Shown here: piece after piece, positions 1-10,962 of the stretch
Position numbering within the stretch: position 1 is the first letter of the stretch
Layout of the letters: the number at the start of each line of letters is the position of its first letter
Assembly (NCBI GenBank): GCA_963680875.1
Contig: OY804584.1
Span: 95,872,031-95,936,030, forward strand
DNA length: 64,000 nucleotides
Source: Bathymodiolus brooksi
Lineage: Eukaryota > Mollusca > Bivalvia > Mytilida > Modiolidae
Direction of reading: 5' to 3'
Translations under genes and position numbers: made by a program
The notes under the pieces: generated by a model
What the model was told of the DNA's origin: nothing
Database searches by the model: none
The model's input: the letters and a program-made list of their open reading frames with translations, nothing else

Positions 1-45
1 TGCTCTGGAAGGGTAAGAAGAGTTTGAAGATACCAAAGAGGTTAT
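1..45 (-). repeat. possible end of a retroelement 3' tail
   Basis: Read on the minus strand, this edge sequence gives 'tttggtatcttcaaac' followed by 'ttctta'. The same string occurs at the end of the retroelement tail near 17,630-17,655. It may be the terminus of a tail copy that continues beyond the left edge of the window. The match is short, so the call is tentative. Confidence 0.3.
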
Positions 46-118
46 CAGAAAATTTAAATCGAAGGACCGACAATACATTCATTTAATTTCCTTAAAAACT
101 GCTTGTAAGATTTACTGT

Positions 119-1705
119 CAAAATTTTAATAAAATTGTAAATATAATCCCCTAAAAAAAGGCGGATTGAATAAGAAACGTCACATTTCTATGCTTGAGGT
201 TAAATTTTTTTTTTCTTTGGTAGAAGTGGTGCGTTTCTTTGTAATTTATGATCTTGCTAGAAACAAAACAGGCTCTGTAAAGGATGGGATGACAGAATTG
301 TACAAAAACGACAAGCAAAAAACATGCATACAATTAAATAAAATTAAAGAAAACCAAAATGTAAGCAGAACCTGTTATTTTAAAATTTTGGAGGGAATTT
401 AATAAACAAAAAGTAAAATTCTAGCCAGACCATCAATCAGCTATTTTTTGTACTTTTGTATTAGTTATGTCATGTCAGTCTACTTGGTTTAAAACTCTTT
501 AAAGTTTTATACTTTCCAAAATTCCAAGTCTTATCTTTCTTTTCTAATTTAATTTATGTGTTTTTACATTTACATAAAAAAATATTGTCAAAAATTACTG
601 AGTTTCTAAAAAATTTAATTGTATTTGGTAAACATTTTTTTAGTTTTAAACCAAGTAAGTAATGAATCCTTTATTTTTTGTTGCTGTGATAAAATGTGTA
701 TAAAAAGGATAACATCCTTCATTCCTCCTGTGTAGTTACGAATTATCAAGAGTTAATGCCCTTCAAATTTTGTTTATTAAATTATATAAATATGAATTTC
801 GTACTATTACAGGAACATGGAAGCAAGGTTCATCATATTTTGTGGTAAAACCTATAAAATATGGATTGGTCCTGACTTTTTTAGTCCTCTAATGGTCCAA
901 TTATTCCAATAATTATCATAGGTGCAGAACACTTTCTAATTGTTGTCATAGTATTTACATGCATTAAAACAGTGGAGATTCTGATATTTTATCTTTAACA
1001 TCGAATTTATTGGAATCATTTTCAAAAATATTTCCTAATTTATTTTTAATTATTTTCAAAATAATTTCATTTTAAAAATTTCAGTAAACTTTAATCTTGA
1101 TTATTTTTTTTTTTAATATTTTAAAAATAAATTATAAGCTGATACATTTTAGAGAGATAAGTAATAATTGTTTGTCAAATTTATTTATTGTCTTGCTGAT
1201 TTTGTTGTAAACCTCAGCTAACCAGGCACTGCATAACCCCCATCCAACAAAGCATTACATTTCCCTATTTAACCATGCATTGCATCCCCCCTGCACTTTA
1301 ATAGTCGGCTTTCAATAAATATTTATATTTTGAAGCCACCTATTAACATGAACAAAATGAGCAAGCTGATTGGCATAATAATTTAAATATATTGTTTTAA
1401 TCTTTCAAAATGTATCACTTTAGTCCATCTTTGAACACATAAAAATAGAAGTCCTACTTTTGGTGATTTTTAGTTAAATTATTTAATAATTCTCTAAATT
1501 TCCAAAATTAAGATAAGTGCAATTATATGCATTAATTCATTACTAATGTAAATATTTTCTTTCTTTTAAAAAAAATTATTTTCTGTTTTTTTTTTGTAAT
1601 CTATTTTGGTATTTTTTAGTTTCGTTGTTTTATTTTTTTATCTTGTAATATTGTATAGTTTTATAATTATGTATATTAATTATGCTATGCGAGATATAAA
1701 GACTT
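119..1705. repeat. long copy 1 of the 1.69-kb tandem repeat
   Basis: This is the most diverged long copy. It carries an extra segment of about 235 bases, roughly 1145-1378, that is absent from the copies at 2061 and 3754. The extra segment is bounded by two 'agctgat' words, which fits loss by short direct-repeat deletion in the other copies, or gain here. Confidence 0.8.
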
Positions 1706-2050
1706 CAAAATTTTTATAAAATTGTAAATATAATCCCCTAAAAAAAAGGGGGGCTGAATAAGAAACATCACATTTCTATGCTTAAGGTTAAATTATATTT
1801 CTTTTCTTCATTTTTTTTGGTAGAAGTGGTGCGTTTCTTTGTAACTTATGGTCTTGCTAGAAACAAAACAGGTTCTGTAAAGGATGGGATAACAGAATTG
1901 TACCCAAAAAAAAATATCACACACAAAATGGATAATAGAAAAAAAAAAATGTAAGCAGAACCTGTTCTTTTAAATTTTGGAGGGCATTTTAATAAACAAA
2001 AGTAAAATTCTAGCCAGACCACCAATCAGTTATTTTTGTATATGTGAGAT
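1706..2050. repeat. short copy 1 of the 1.69-kb tandem repeat
   Basis: This copy begins like the long copies but stops after about 345 bases, just past 'cagttatttttgta', and runs straight into the next long copy. It has its own diagnostic changes ('gtaacttatggtcttgc' instead of 'gtaatttatgatcttgc') shared with the short copy at 3400. The short form is therefore an inherited part of the repeating unit. Confidence 0.8.
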
Positions 2051-2060
2051 ATAAAGACTA

Positions 2061-3399
2061 CAAAATTTTAATAGAATTGTAAATATAATCCTCTAAAAAA
2101 AAGGGGGATTGAATAAGAAACGTCACATTTCTATGCTTAAAGTTAATTTTTTTTATTTTTTTTGGTAGAAATGGTGCGTTTCTTTGTAATTTATGATCTT
2201 GCTAGAAACAAAACAGGCTCTGTAAAGGATGGGATAACATAATTGTACAAAACTGACAACAACAAAAAACACACATACAATTAAATAAAATTAAAGAAAA
2301 CCAAAATGTAAGCAGAACCTGTTATTTTAAAATTTGGAGGGAATTTAATAAACAAAAAGTAAAATTCTAGCCAGACCATCAATCAGCTATTTTTGTACTT
2401 TTGTATTAGTTATGTCATGTCAGTCTACTTGGTTTAAAACTCTTTTAAAGTTTTATACTTTCCAAAATTCCAAGTCTTGTCTTTCTTTTCTAATTTAATT
2501 TACTTGTTTTACATTTACATAAAAAAATATTGTCAAAAATTACTGAGTTTCTAAAAAATTTAATTGTATTTGGTAAACATTTTTTTAGTTTTAAACCAAG
2601 TAAGTAATGAATCCTTTATTTTTTGTTGCTGTGATAAAATGTGTATTAAAAAGGATAACATCCTTCATTCCTCCTGTGTAGTTACGAATTATCAAGAGTT
2701 ATTGCCCTTTAAATTTTGTTAATTAAATTGTATAAATATGAATTTCGTACTATTAAAGGAACATGGAAGCAAGGTTCATCATATTTTGTGGTAAAACCTA
2801 TAAAATATGGATTGGTCCTGACTTTTTTAGTCCTCTAATAGTCCCAATTATTCCAATAATTATCATAGGTGCAGAACACTTTCTAATTGTCATAGTACTT
2901 ACATCCATTTAAACAGTGGAGATTCTGATGTTTTATCTTTAACATTTAATTTATTGGAATCATTTTCAAAAATATTTCCTAATTTATTTTTAATTATTTT
3001 CAAAATAATTCCATTTTAAAAATTTCAGTAAACTTTAATCTTGATTTGTTTTTTTTATATTTTCAAAATAAATTATAAGCTGATAATTTAAATATATTGT
3101 TTTAATCTTTCAAAATGTATCACTTTGAACACTTAAAAAATAGAAGTCCTACTTTTGGTGATTTTTAGTTAAATGATTTAATAATTCTCTAAATTTCCAA
3201 AATTAAGATAAGTGCAATTATATGCATTAATTCATTATTAATGTAAATATTTTCTTTCTTTTAAAAAAAATTATTTTCTGGTTTTTTTTGTAATCTATTT
3301 TGGTATTTTTTAGTTTTGTTGTTTTATTTTTTTATCTTGTAATATTGTATAGTTTTATAATTATGTATATTAATTATGCTATGCGAGATATAAAGACTT
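2061..3399. repeat. long copy 2 of the 1.69-kb tandem repeat
   Basis: About 1,340 bases, nearly identical to the copy starting at 3754. It lacks the 235-base segment of copy 1: the words flanking that segment are joined as 'agctgataatttaaat'. Confidence 0.8.
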
Positions 3400-3743
3400 C
3401 AAAATTTTTATAAAATTGTAAATATAATCCCCTAAAAAAAAGGGGGACTGAATAAGAAACATCACATTTCTATGCTTAAGGTTAAATTATATTTCTTTTC
3501 TTCATTTTTTTTGGTAGAAGTGGTGCGTTTCTTTGTAACTTATGGTCTTGCTAGAAACAAAACAGGTTCTGTAAAGGATGGGATAACAGAATTGTACCAA
3601 AAAAAAAAAATATCACACAAAATGGATAATAGAAAAAAAAAATGTAAGCAAAACCTGTTCTTTTAAATTTTGGAGGGCATTTTAATAAACAAAAGTAAAA
3701 TTCTAGCCAGACCACCAATCAGTTATTTTTGTATATGTGAGAT
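3400..3743. repeat. short copy 2 of the 1.69-kb tandem repeat
   Basis: Nearly identical to 1706-2050 and displaced by 1,694 bp. It ends with the same 'gtatatgtgagatataaaga' junction into the next long copy. Confidence 0.8.
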
Positions 3744-3753
3744 ATAAAGACTA

Positions 3754-5036
3754 CAAAATTTTAATAGAATTGTAAATATAATCCTCTAAAAAAAAAGGGG
3801 ATTGAATAAGAAACGTCACATTTCTATGCTTAAAGTTAATTTTTTTATTTTTTTTGGTAGAAATGGTGCATTTCTTTGTAATTTATGATCTTGCTAGAAA
3901 CAAAACAGGCTCTGTAAAGGATGGGATAACATAATTGTACAAAACTGACAACAACAAAAAACACACATACAATTAAATAAAATTAAAGAAAACCAAAATG
4001 TAAGCAGAACCTGTTATTTTAAAATTTTGGAGGGAATTTAATAAACAAAAAGTAAAATTCTAGCCAGACCATCAATCAGCTATTTTTGTACTTTTGTATT
4101 AGTTATGTCATGTCAGTCTACTTGGTTTAAAACTCTTTAAAGTTTTATACTTTCCAAAATTCCAAGTCTTGTCTTTCTTTTCTAATTTAATTTACGTGTT
4201 TTACATTTACATAAAAAAATATTGTCAAAAATTACTGAGTTTCTAAAAAATTTAATTGTATTTGGTAAACATTTTTTTAGTTTTAAACCAAGTAAGTAAT
4301 GAATCCTTTATTTTTTGTTGCTGTGATAAAATGTGTATTAAAAAGGATAACATCCTTCATTCCTCCTGTGTAGTTACGAATTATCAAGAGTTATTGCCCT
4401 TTAAATTTTGTTTATTAAATTATATAAATATGAATTTCGTACTATTAAAGGAACATGGAAGCAAGGTTCATCATATTTTGTGGTAAAACCTATAAAATAT
4501 GGATTGGTCCTGACTTTTTTAGTCCTCTAATAGTCCAATTATTCCAATAATTATCATAGGTGCAGAACACTTTCTAATTGTCATAGTACATTGTACTTAC
4601 ATCCATTCAAACAGTGGAGATTCTGATGTTTTATCTTTAACATTTAATTTATTGGAATCATTTTCAAAATATTTCCTAATTTATTTTTAATTATTTTCAA
4701 AATAATTTCATTTTAAAAATTTCAGTAAACTTTAATCTTGATTTGTTTTTTTTATATTTTCAAAATAAATTATAAGCTGATAATTCAAATATATTGTTTT
4801 AATCTTTCAAAATGTATCACTTTGAACACTTAAAAAATAGAAGTCCTACTTTTGGTGATTTTTAGTTAAATGATTTAATAATTCTCTAAATTTCCAAAAT
4901 TAAGATAAGTGCAATTATATGCATTAATTCATATTACTAATGTAAATATTTTCTTTCTTTTAAAAAAAATTTTTTTTGGTTTTTTTTTTGTAATCTATTT
5001 TGGTATTTTTTATTGTTTCGTTGTTTTATTTTTTTA
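3754..5036. repeat. long copy 3 of the 1.69-kb tandem repeat, truncated
   Basis: Matches 2061-3399 until about 5036. There 'ttttatttttttaatc' replaces the expected 'ttttatttttttatcttg' and the sequence changes to 'agagatctgccatgac'. This marks the right boundary of the tandem array. Confidence 0.8.
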
Positions 5037-5220
5037 ATCAGAGATCTGCCATGACAACAAGACCATGATAAGTAGTATACAAGAAATCGGGAACGCCAAT
5101 GATCATTATACAAATTCTGACATGACAAAAATATTGTATATATAAATATTGTATAATTTGTAAAAGTATTTTATATGAAGAAGAACAAAAAATTTAATTT
5201 AAACTTTTGTGGATGGATTT

Positions 5221-5275
5221 ATGGTGTTTAACACCACTTTCAACAATATATCGGTTATATCATGGTGGTTCATTT
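5221..5275 (-). repeat. SINE 3'-domain fragment
   Basis: The plus strand reads 'tggtgtttaacaccacttt' followed by 'caacaatatatcgg' and 'ttatatcatggtgg'. This is the reverse complement of the 3' domain of the SINEs at 15,245-15,806 and 17,663-17,922. No tRNA-like head is visible to the right, so it is a truncated relic. Confidence 0.7.
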
Positions 5276-5589
5276 AGTAATAGTTGTATATAATTAGAGG
5301 TACCAGTAGTTATAATATTGTCAGTCATTGAATGGATATACAATTTTAAACCAAAGCTTTTTCCAGTGGATGCCATTTCCATTGGTTTTAATGCTGGGTT
5401 TAAGTATATCGAGGTCTATATGTAATTTATTGCCGATTTGTCATTGTTTGCATATATATATATATATATCTAAATATTTATGTTGTATTAAATCGACAGC
5501 TGAGAAAAAAGTTCGTTAAACTTTAATTTTTATTGTGTTTTTTCATATATTGATAAGGGTGTGCTTGAATGAAGATGAGACCTTTAAGG

Positions 5590-6080
5590 GTTATGCGAGG
5601 TATTATCATCACTTGATGGCCATCCCTCCCAGTCGTCCGTAAACTTTTACATTTTAATCTCGTCCCCGAAACCACAGGAACAATTATATTAAAATGCGGT
5701 AGGAGTGTCCATTTGATAGTTCTCATAAAAGTTTTTAGTTCACTAGGGCCAAAGGTTCAAATGAGTTTTTCCCATCACTTTGTGTCTGTTGTCTGTCATC
5801 CATTAAATTTTCACATTTTGATCTTCTCAAGAACCACCGGGTCAAATTGAACCAAACTTTGATGTGATACTCTTTGAATGCCCCTCTTCCAAAATTGTGT
5901 CCACTGACCTTGCCTAATATTAAAGATGGCTTCTCATTGGTTGAAAAATTGGAAATCTTTGAAAATCTTCTTCAGAACCACTGAATGGATTGAAACCAGA
6001 TTTAGTCAAAATGCAGGAACTGCTCATCCTCCTAGAGCAGACAAGAGCTCCCTAAAATCAGATCATTGTTTTTACCCAGT
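5590..6080 (+). repeat. degenerate repeat with three 'gaaccac' modules
   Basis: Three related modules recur at roughly 140-165 bp. They contain 'gaaaccacagg' near 5668, 'agaaccaccgggtcaaattg' near 5830, and 'cagaaccactgaatggattg' near 5973. The block contains 'cttctcattgg' and 'aaattgtgtccactgacc'. This style of repeat is common in bivalve intergenic DNA as I recall it; the family name is unknown to me. No coding signal is seen. Confidence 0.5.
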
Positions 6081-6197
6081 TTGATATACAAATTACAATC
6101 GGTTGTCTTGTCAAATTACAATCGGTTGTCTTGTAATTCAAATTTATTTTAATTGAATTTGTCAAGAAATACTAGCAAGATTTTATACAAAGTTTGA

Positions 6198-6220
6198 GGG
6201 GGGGGGGGGGGGGGGGGGGG
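6198..6220 (+). repeat. poly-G run, 23 G
   Basis: An uninterrupted run of 23 G lies immediately before the 163-bp tandem repeat. It could form a G-quadruplex, and its exact length may be a sequencing artefact. Confidence 0.9.
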
Positions 6221-6242
6221 TATATAGGAATCACCCTGTCCG

Positions 6243-7028
6243 TCCGTCCATGTACCTTGTAAGCGCAACTCCTCCTAAACGGCTAATTGGATTTTTATGA
6301 AACTTTACACATTTGTAGTACACTACCTGCAGATGTGCATGAAGGAATATGGTTGCTGTCCAAAATTTCAAAGGGGAGATAATTCAACATACTTTCACGA
6401 AAAGGGGGAGGGTGTACCTTGTAAGTGCAACTCCTACTAAACTGCTTATTGAATTTTTATGAAACTTTACATAGTTGTAGTACACAACCTGCAGATGTGC
6501 ATGAAGGAATACTGTTGCTGTCTAAAATTTAGAAGGGGAGATAATTCAACTTATACTTTCATGAAAAGGGGGGTCGTGTACCTTGTAAGTGCAACTCCTC
6601 CTGAACGGCTTATTAGATTTTTGTGAAACTTTACACAGTTGTAATACACTACCTGCAGATGTGCATGAAGGAATATGGTTGCTGTCCAAAATTTAAAAGG
6701 GGAGATAATTCAACTTATACTTTCACGAAAAGGGGGGGTCATGTACCTTGTAAGTGCAACTCCTGCTAATTGAATTTTTATGAAATTTTACCTGCAGATG
6801 TGCATGAAGGAATACTGTTGCTGTCTAAAATTTAGAAGGGGAGATAATTCAACTTATTCTTTCACAAAAAGGGTGGTCGTGTACCTTGTAAGTGCAACTC
6901 CTCCTGAACGGCTTATTAGATTTTTGTGAAACTTTACACAGTTGTAGTACACTACCTGCAGATGTGCATGAAGAAATATGGTCGTGGTCCAAAATTTGGA
7001 AGGGAAGATAATTCAACTTGTCACTCGC
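6243..7028 (+). repeat. five-unit minisatellite-like tandem repeat, ~163 bp
   Basis: The word 'gtaccttgtaagtgcaactc' (or one base different) starts units at 6252, 6414, 6578, 6743 and 6881, so spacings are 162, 164, 165 and 138 bp. Each unit continues with 'tatgaaactttaca', 'acctgcagatgtgcatgaag', 'gttgctgtc' and 'gggagataattcaac'. The fourth unit has lost about 27 bp around its 'cggcttattagattt' portion. The array stops at 'cttgtcactcgcagttctag'. No reading frame is maintained. Confidence 0.9.
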
Positions 7029-7304
7029 AGTTCTAGTTTTTCTTCAGAATCTTGTTATCTTGAAAACTTAAAAACTTATGGTGTTTTCTATACAAGGCCT
7101 AGTATACCACTGCCTACAAAATGTATATATTCTATTAAGCAGACAATTTAAATATCTCATGTGACTTATAGAATTCCTGTAAGATTGATACCACCACAAC
7201 TTAGACATTTTTATATTCAATTGTTGATGACATTTTCAGTTTTAAAATTGATATCAATGAAATCGGCCTCTTACTTATTCTTTGGAGATTTTGGCACTGG
7301 AAAC

Positions 7305-7560
7305 AGTACTGTCTTAATGCATGGGCATGCTGGGGAGTTACCCGGAGTCCCCATGTTAATCTATGCATGTTGTGTACAGCATGCTTTTTAATGTTTAAAC
7401 ACTGATTTTCTTGGAAATACCAATACAATAAATTTCTGTTTAATTCTATCGACATTTACAATTTATTCCTGCGAGTGCTTGTGTAGGTATGGGCCCCAGT
7501 CCACTGCTTTGTCCTGGGGGCCTAGTAAAACTGTTAAGACAGCCCTGGCTGGTCTTCTAC
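7305..7560 (+). repeat. dispersed repeat, copy 1 of a diverged pair
   Basis: Shares a series of words, in the same order, with 8620-8850: 'gtcttaa..catgg', 'ccccatg.taatctatg', 'taccaatacaataa', 'ttattcctg.gagtg.t', 'tgtaggta', 'cactgctttg', 'ctgttaagac'. Small indels break any common frame. The family is not recognised; the overlapping short frames on both strands are not convincing genes. Confidence 0.7.
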
Positions 7561-7708
7561 TAGCCTATTACAGATGGTGGACTGAGTATAAAGTATCATA
7601 ACTGATAATTAAGTGAAAAATTACATGATACCTGTTAATAATTTTCCCTGTTTTTCAATATATATGGTTCAAAATAGTGGTAGTTTAAATATATCTACAT
7701 TAAAAGGG

Positions 7709-8070
7709 AGTTGCTGCATCGGTGGTGTAATGGTTGGCATGGTTGTACGGTAGATCGTGGGTTGGAGCCCTGGTCGGGTCAAACCAAAGACTATAAAATT
7801 GGTATTTGTTGTTTCTCCGCTAAGCACGTAGCATTATTCCATTAAGGAGAAAGAGCAAAGATTGCTTGGCTCGGAATCTGAATAATGTGTTTGAGTGGAG
7901 CGACACGTCTACCCATGGGCTATTGTTTCAGTGAGCAAGCACTATAAAAATCTAACTCAGTGTGTTGGTCTAGTACAATGCGGACCTCATCATCATCTCA
8001 TTGAAAATTTATTTGTTCTCTCCATGATATAGCTGAAAAATTGATGAATTGGCGTTAAATAACAATCACA
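7709..8070 (+). mobile_element. tRNA-derived SINE, family 1
   Basis: The 5' head contains a Pol III box A-like word 'tggtgtaatgg' at 7723-7733 and a box B-like 'ggttggagcc' at 7760-7769. The body includes 'gactataaaattggtatttg', 'aaggagaaagagcaaag' and 'gtgttggtctagtacaatg'. It ends in 'atgatatagctgaaaaattg' and 'ggcgttaaataac', the 3' domain also seen in the other SINEs here. A partner copy lies inverted at 17,108-17,330. I could not identify a clear target duplication, so the ends are approximate. Box A and box B show its tRNA origin, but the length and body rule out a functional tRNA gene. Confidence 0.85.
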
Positions 8071-8619
8071 CACTCAGTCCGGAAAAAATTGCCTGCTACA
8101 TCGGCTCTGTCAGAAAAATAATAATCTAACGGCGAAAAAGGTGAAATGATTTAATTTGATCCAAAATACCCCCTCAAAAATCATATGGTTGTCACTTTGA
8201 GATTATCATTGAATTAAAGGAAATTTCTATGTCTTCATGTAAGTGGATGAAAAAATTCCATCATACAAGTACAAATTCAAACAAATATTCAAGAAAATTG
8301 GTCAAGCTAAAGCTTTAGATCTTTTTTACTTTGTTGCTGTTCTTACTTGGACGGTGAAAGTGAAAAACAAACACATCTCTGTCGGACTATCGAAATTAAA
8401 ATGCAGACTATAGCCAATGAAAAGATCTCATTTGAGGTCAAGTTGGTACAATATATAATGTACTTGTTTCCTGAATTACAAAATTGTGAATAAGTTCAGC
8501 TTAATATTAGTAAGAAAGGTAAAATGGCTATCCAAATTTACACTTGGACACAAATTAAAGTAAATGAGCAGCATGGTTATATTGATTTCTTCATTTCACA
8601 GTAACAGTCGGACCACAAT

Positions 8620-8850
8620 TTTGTCTTAACCCATGGACACGTTTGGCAGTTGCCCAGGGGCCCCATGATAATCTATGTATGCTGTTTATAGAACTACCAA
8701 TACAATAATTCTATATTTAATTTTATCAACCATTTCTATTTTTATTCCTGTGAGTGGTGGTGTAGGTAGTGGCCAAGTACACTGCTTTGCTCAGGGAGGG
8801 GGGGGGGGGGGGGCTATAATGCTGTTAAGACGACCTTGAATCAGGGGCGT
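8620..8850 (+). repeat. dispersed repeat, copy 2 of a diverged pair
   Basis: Diverged copy of 7305-7560 in the same orientation, with the SINE at 7709-8070 lying between them. It contains a 16-G run at 8798-8813 where the partner has 'gtcctgggggcct', so the run is an expansion within the repeat. Confidence 0.7.
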
Positions 8851-10962
8851 AGTAAGGCTTACATGAAGTGTTCGCACCCAGTTATTAGCAGCGAATGGTC
8901 TATGGAATGCTGATTTAAGGTTTGGTTCCGGGAACATATGCAACCCAAGCCCCCCACACCCGAACGCTCGTTTCTGAATGTTGCGAGTGTATCCAATGTG
9001 TGTTGTCATGTTATCTTTGTGTCAAATTTTTTTAAATCGCGGATCGAATAAAGATACATGTTTGTCAAAACCGGGCTTCAGAGTTACTGTGACACTAGCT
9101 ACCCTAGGGGTGATGTGAATCAGATGTGGATTCTGTAGAACTCTAAAGATCTGTTAGAGTACATACAATCTAGGTTCCTCTGGCTCTGGCCACCCTTAAA
9201 ATATTGTTTGTTTGTTTGGCATTGCCAACCCACACTATCAGCAGGTGGGTAGGTAGGTAGGGAATTTTTTTTTTTTACATTTGAAAGCTTTATATTTTCA
9301 GACTGGTTTTTCACAGGAACACAGAGGAAGATATGACATTAATAAATCAAATTTAATGCAACATAAAGAACAGCAAAAAAAAAATTCTATTTTCATAAAA
9401 AAAAACATTTTCTGTCTGTCAATCAGACAGTTGAATTCTGAAATCAGGGCCCTATCTATTAAATCTGGCAATCTGACACTGAATGAAAAGCAAAGATGAT
9501 TTGTATATTGTGTCTTTTACACCACACAATGTTATCGTCACGGTATGTGTTTTCGTGCGTCATCTGTTTTCGTTTTATCCATTTTATTTTGACTTCCACA
9601 GTGCACGCATTATTTTTGACGTGTCTTCCGGTTTCTATTTATGGAACATAAACAAGACTACAGCGTGACATCTGTAAAAGATGCTAAAGTTTGCTTTTAA
9701 AGACGTAAGTACCAAGAACAGTGAACCTACCTACTGAACCATACTTTATGTAATGCTAAAAATTTACTTCATTTATAATAAAGTAGCTGAAAAAAAATCC
9801 ACAAGGGCTATATAAAATTTAACTATGTCATCTGCCTCTCAGACACCGGCTCTTCCTGTCATGTAACTGTCATGGGATCACTGATCGTACTTGTAAACAA
9901 AAGAGCTGACTGAAATGTGCCTGTTTCTTATATAAAATACATGTCACTTTGCAGTGCATTGTGGTTTCAGTACTAAAAAAAACATCAAAAGTAAACACAA
10001 TTTTGAAAGTGGTAATTTTCAAACATTCTGTTATTTTATTTAGATGTAGTATGATTTGGTAGATGGCCAGAACCATGAAATTTTAAAACCAGCCATTTCC
10101 GGATTATATATTCGTTTCCATCCCGTGTATCGGCCTTGTTTTTACTTCACACGAAAACAGATGACGCCATTTTACTGACAACAAAAGTTGCCAGATAATC
10201 GAGAGTATATTAAAATACAAGAATGGCTTTAAAATTAAAAACAATCTTATGTACAAAGAAATATTTAACTAGTCATTCTTTGAAAATTCCAATCGTCATA
10301 TGAATGAAGGGTTAACACTGTTAATCACTATATCTGAAAATCGATAATACATGTAGCACGAAAACCGATAACACGATGCTAAGTAGCATTCAAAATGTCT
10401 GACATTCAACAATTTTAACGCCCAAACAAAATACAGTACTCCACTGCAGACTAGTAGTTTAATGATAGTGAATAGAGTTTGAATTATGCTTGCATGTCTC
10501 CCTTCATATTTGTTCTGCCATGTTCGGATGAAAAGCGTCCATCCCATGAAGCGACGACGTCAAGATGAAGATGAAGTCTTCTAAAAGGTTTTTCAGAACG
10601 TTCTCCCATGTTTCGTCCATAGAATAACTGAAGATCTTATTTTTGACAAAATGTTCACCCTCCTTAACTGATGCATTGCAGCATAGGGGGATTCTTTCCA
10701 CTGCCGGCCTCTTCGACATTATTTTCGCTTTAGCAGACCATTTTCCATTCTATGTCGTTTAAACGTTTGCTCTCAATACAGTGTACATTAAGCGCTTTTA
10801 CGATCGAGATTTGAAATAAATAAAGCCCGGAAAAAAATCCGCGGACACGATCGAAATTCCGGCGCGATTTCGATTTTTTTTAATAAAAAGAATTGTCTGA
10901 AACGCAAATAAAATAATTTGGGCGGCAAGTTTTTCAGTGGGTCGGGCGGCAATGCCAAGTAA
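8851..10962. other. unassigned AT-rich sequence
   Basis: I find no convincing gene or complete element. The short frames here lack recognisable motifs, overlap one another on both strands and show no codon-like pattern. There is a short 'ggtaggtaggtaggg' run near 9246. A word 'gcgtcatctgttttcg' near 9557 recurs in inverted form near 10,152-10,166 ('cgaaaacagatgacgcc'), which may be remnant inverted ends. Weak GC-richer stretches near 10,840-10,960 lead into the retroelement fragment. Confidence 0.5.

Larger units (their letters stand above)
119..5036. repeat. tandem array, ~1,694-bp unit of alternating long and short copies
   Basis: One AT-rich sequence recurs five times, each time opening with a form of 'ataaaattgtaaatataatc'. 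Long copies start at 119, 2061 and 3754, and short copies at 1706 and 3400. The spacing 2061 to 3754 is 1,693 bp and 1706 to 3400 is 1,694 bp, so the true unit is one long plus one short copy. Copies share the strings 'cttgctagaaacaaaacagg' and 'ctagccagaccatcaatcag'. The second and third long copies are nearly identical; the first is more diverged and carries about 235 extra bases. The third copy breaks off near 5036, after which unrelated sequence begins. Short open frames inside (for example 166-402 and 3472-3666) only mirror the DNA similarity between copies and are broken elsewhere by A/T-run length changes, so I do not call genes. The element family is not recognised. Confidence 0.9.

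Noticed and set aside
166..402. A small conserved protein gene in the 1.69-kb repeat, also at 3472-3666
   Set aside because: Similarity extends equally over the non-coding parts, and A/T runs change the frame between copies, so the DNA repeat explains it.
7709..7800. A tRNA gene (also considered at 17,663-17,760)
   Set aside because: Box A and box B are present, but there is no full cloverleaf and the sequence continues into a SINE body and shared tail.
8834..8850. A MITE starting 'caggggcgtag'
   Set aside because: I could not find the matching inverted end.
9553..10170. A transposon bounded by the inverted word 'gcgtcatctgttttcg'
   Set aside because: The match is only about 16 bases, the flanks show no target duplication and the interior has no transposon feature.
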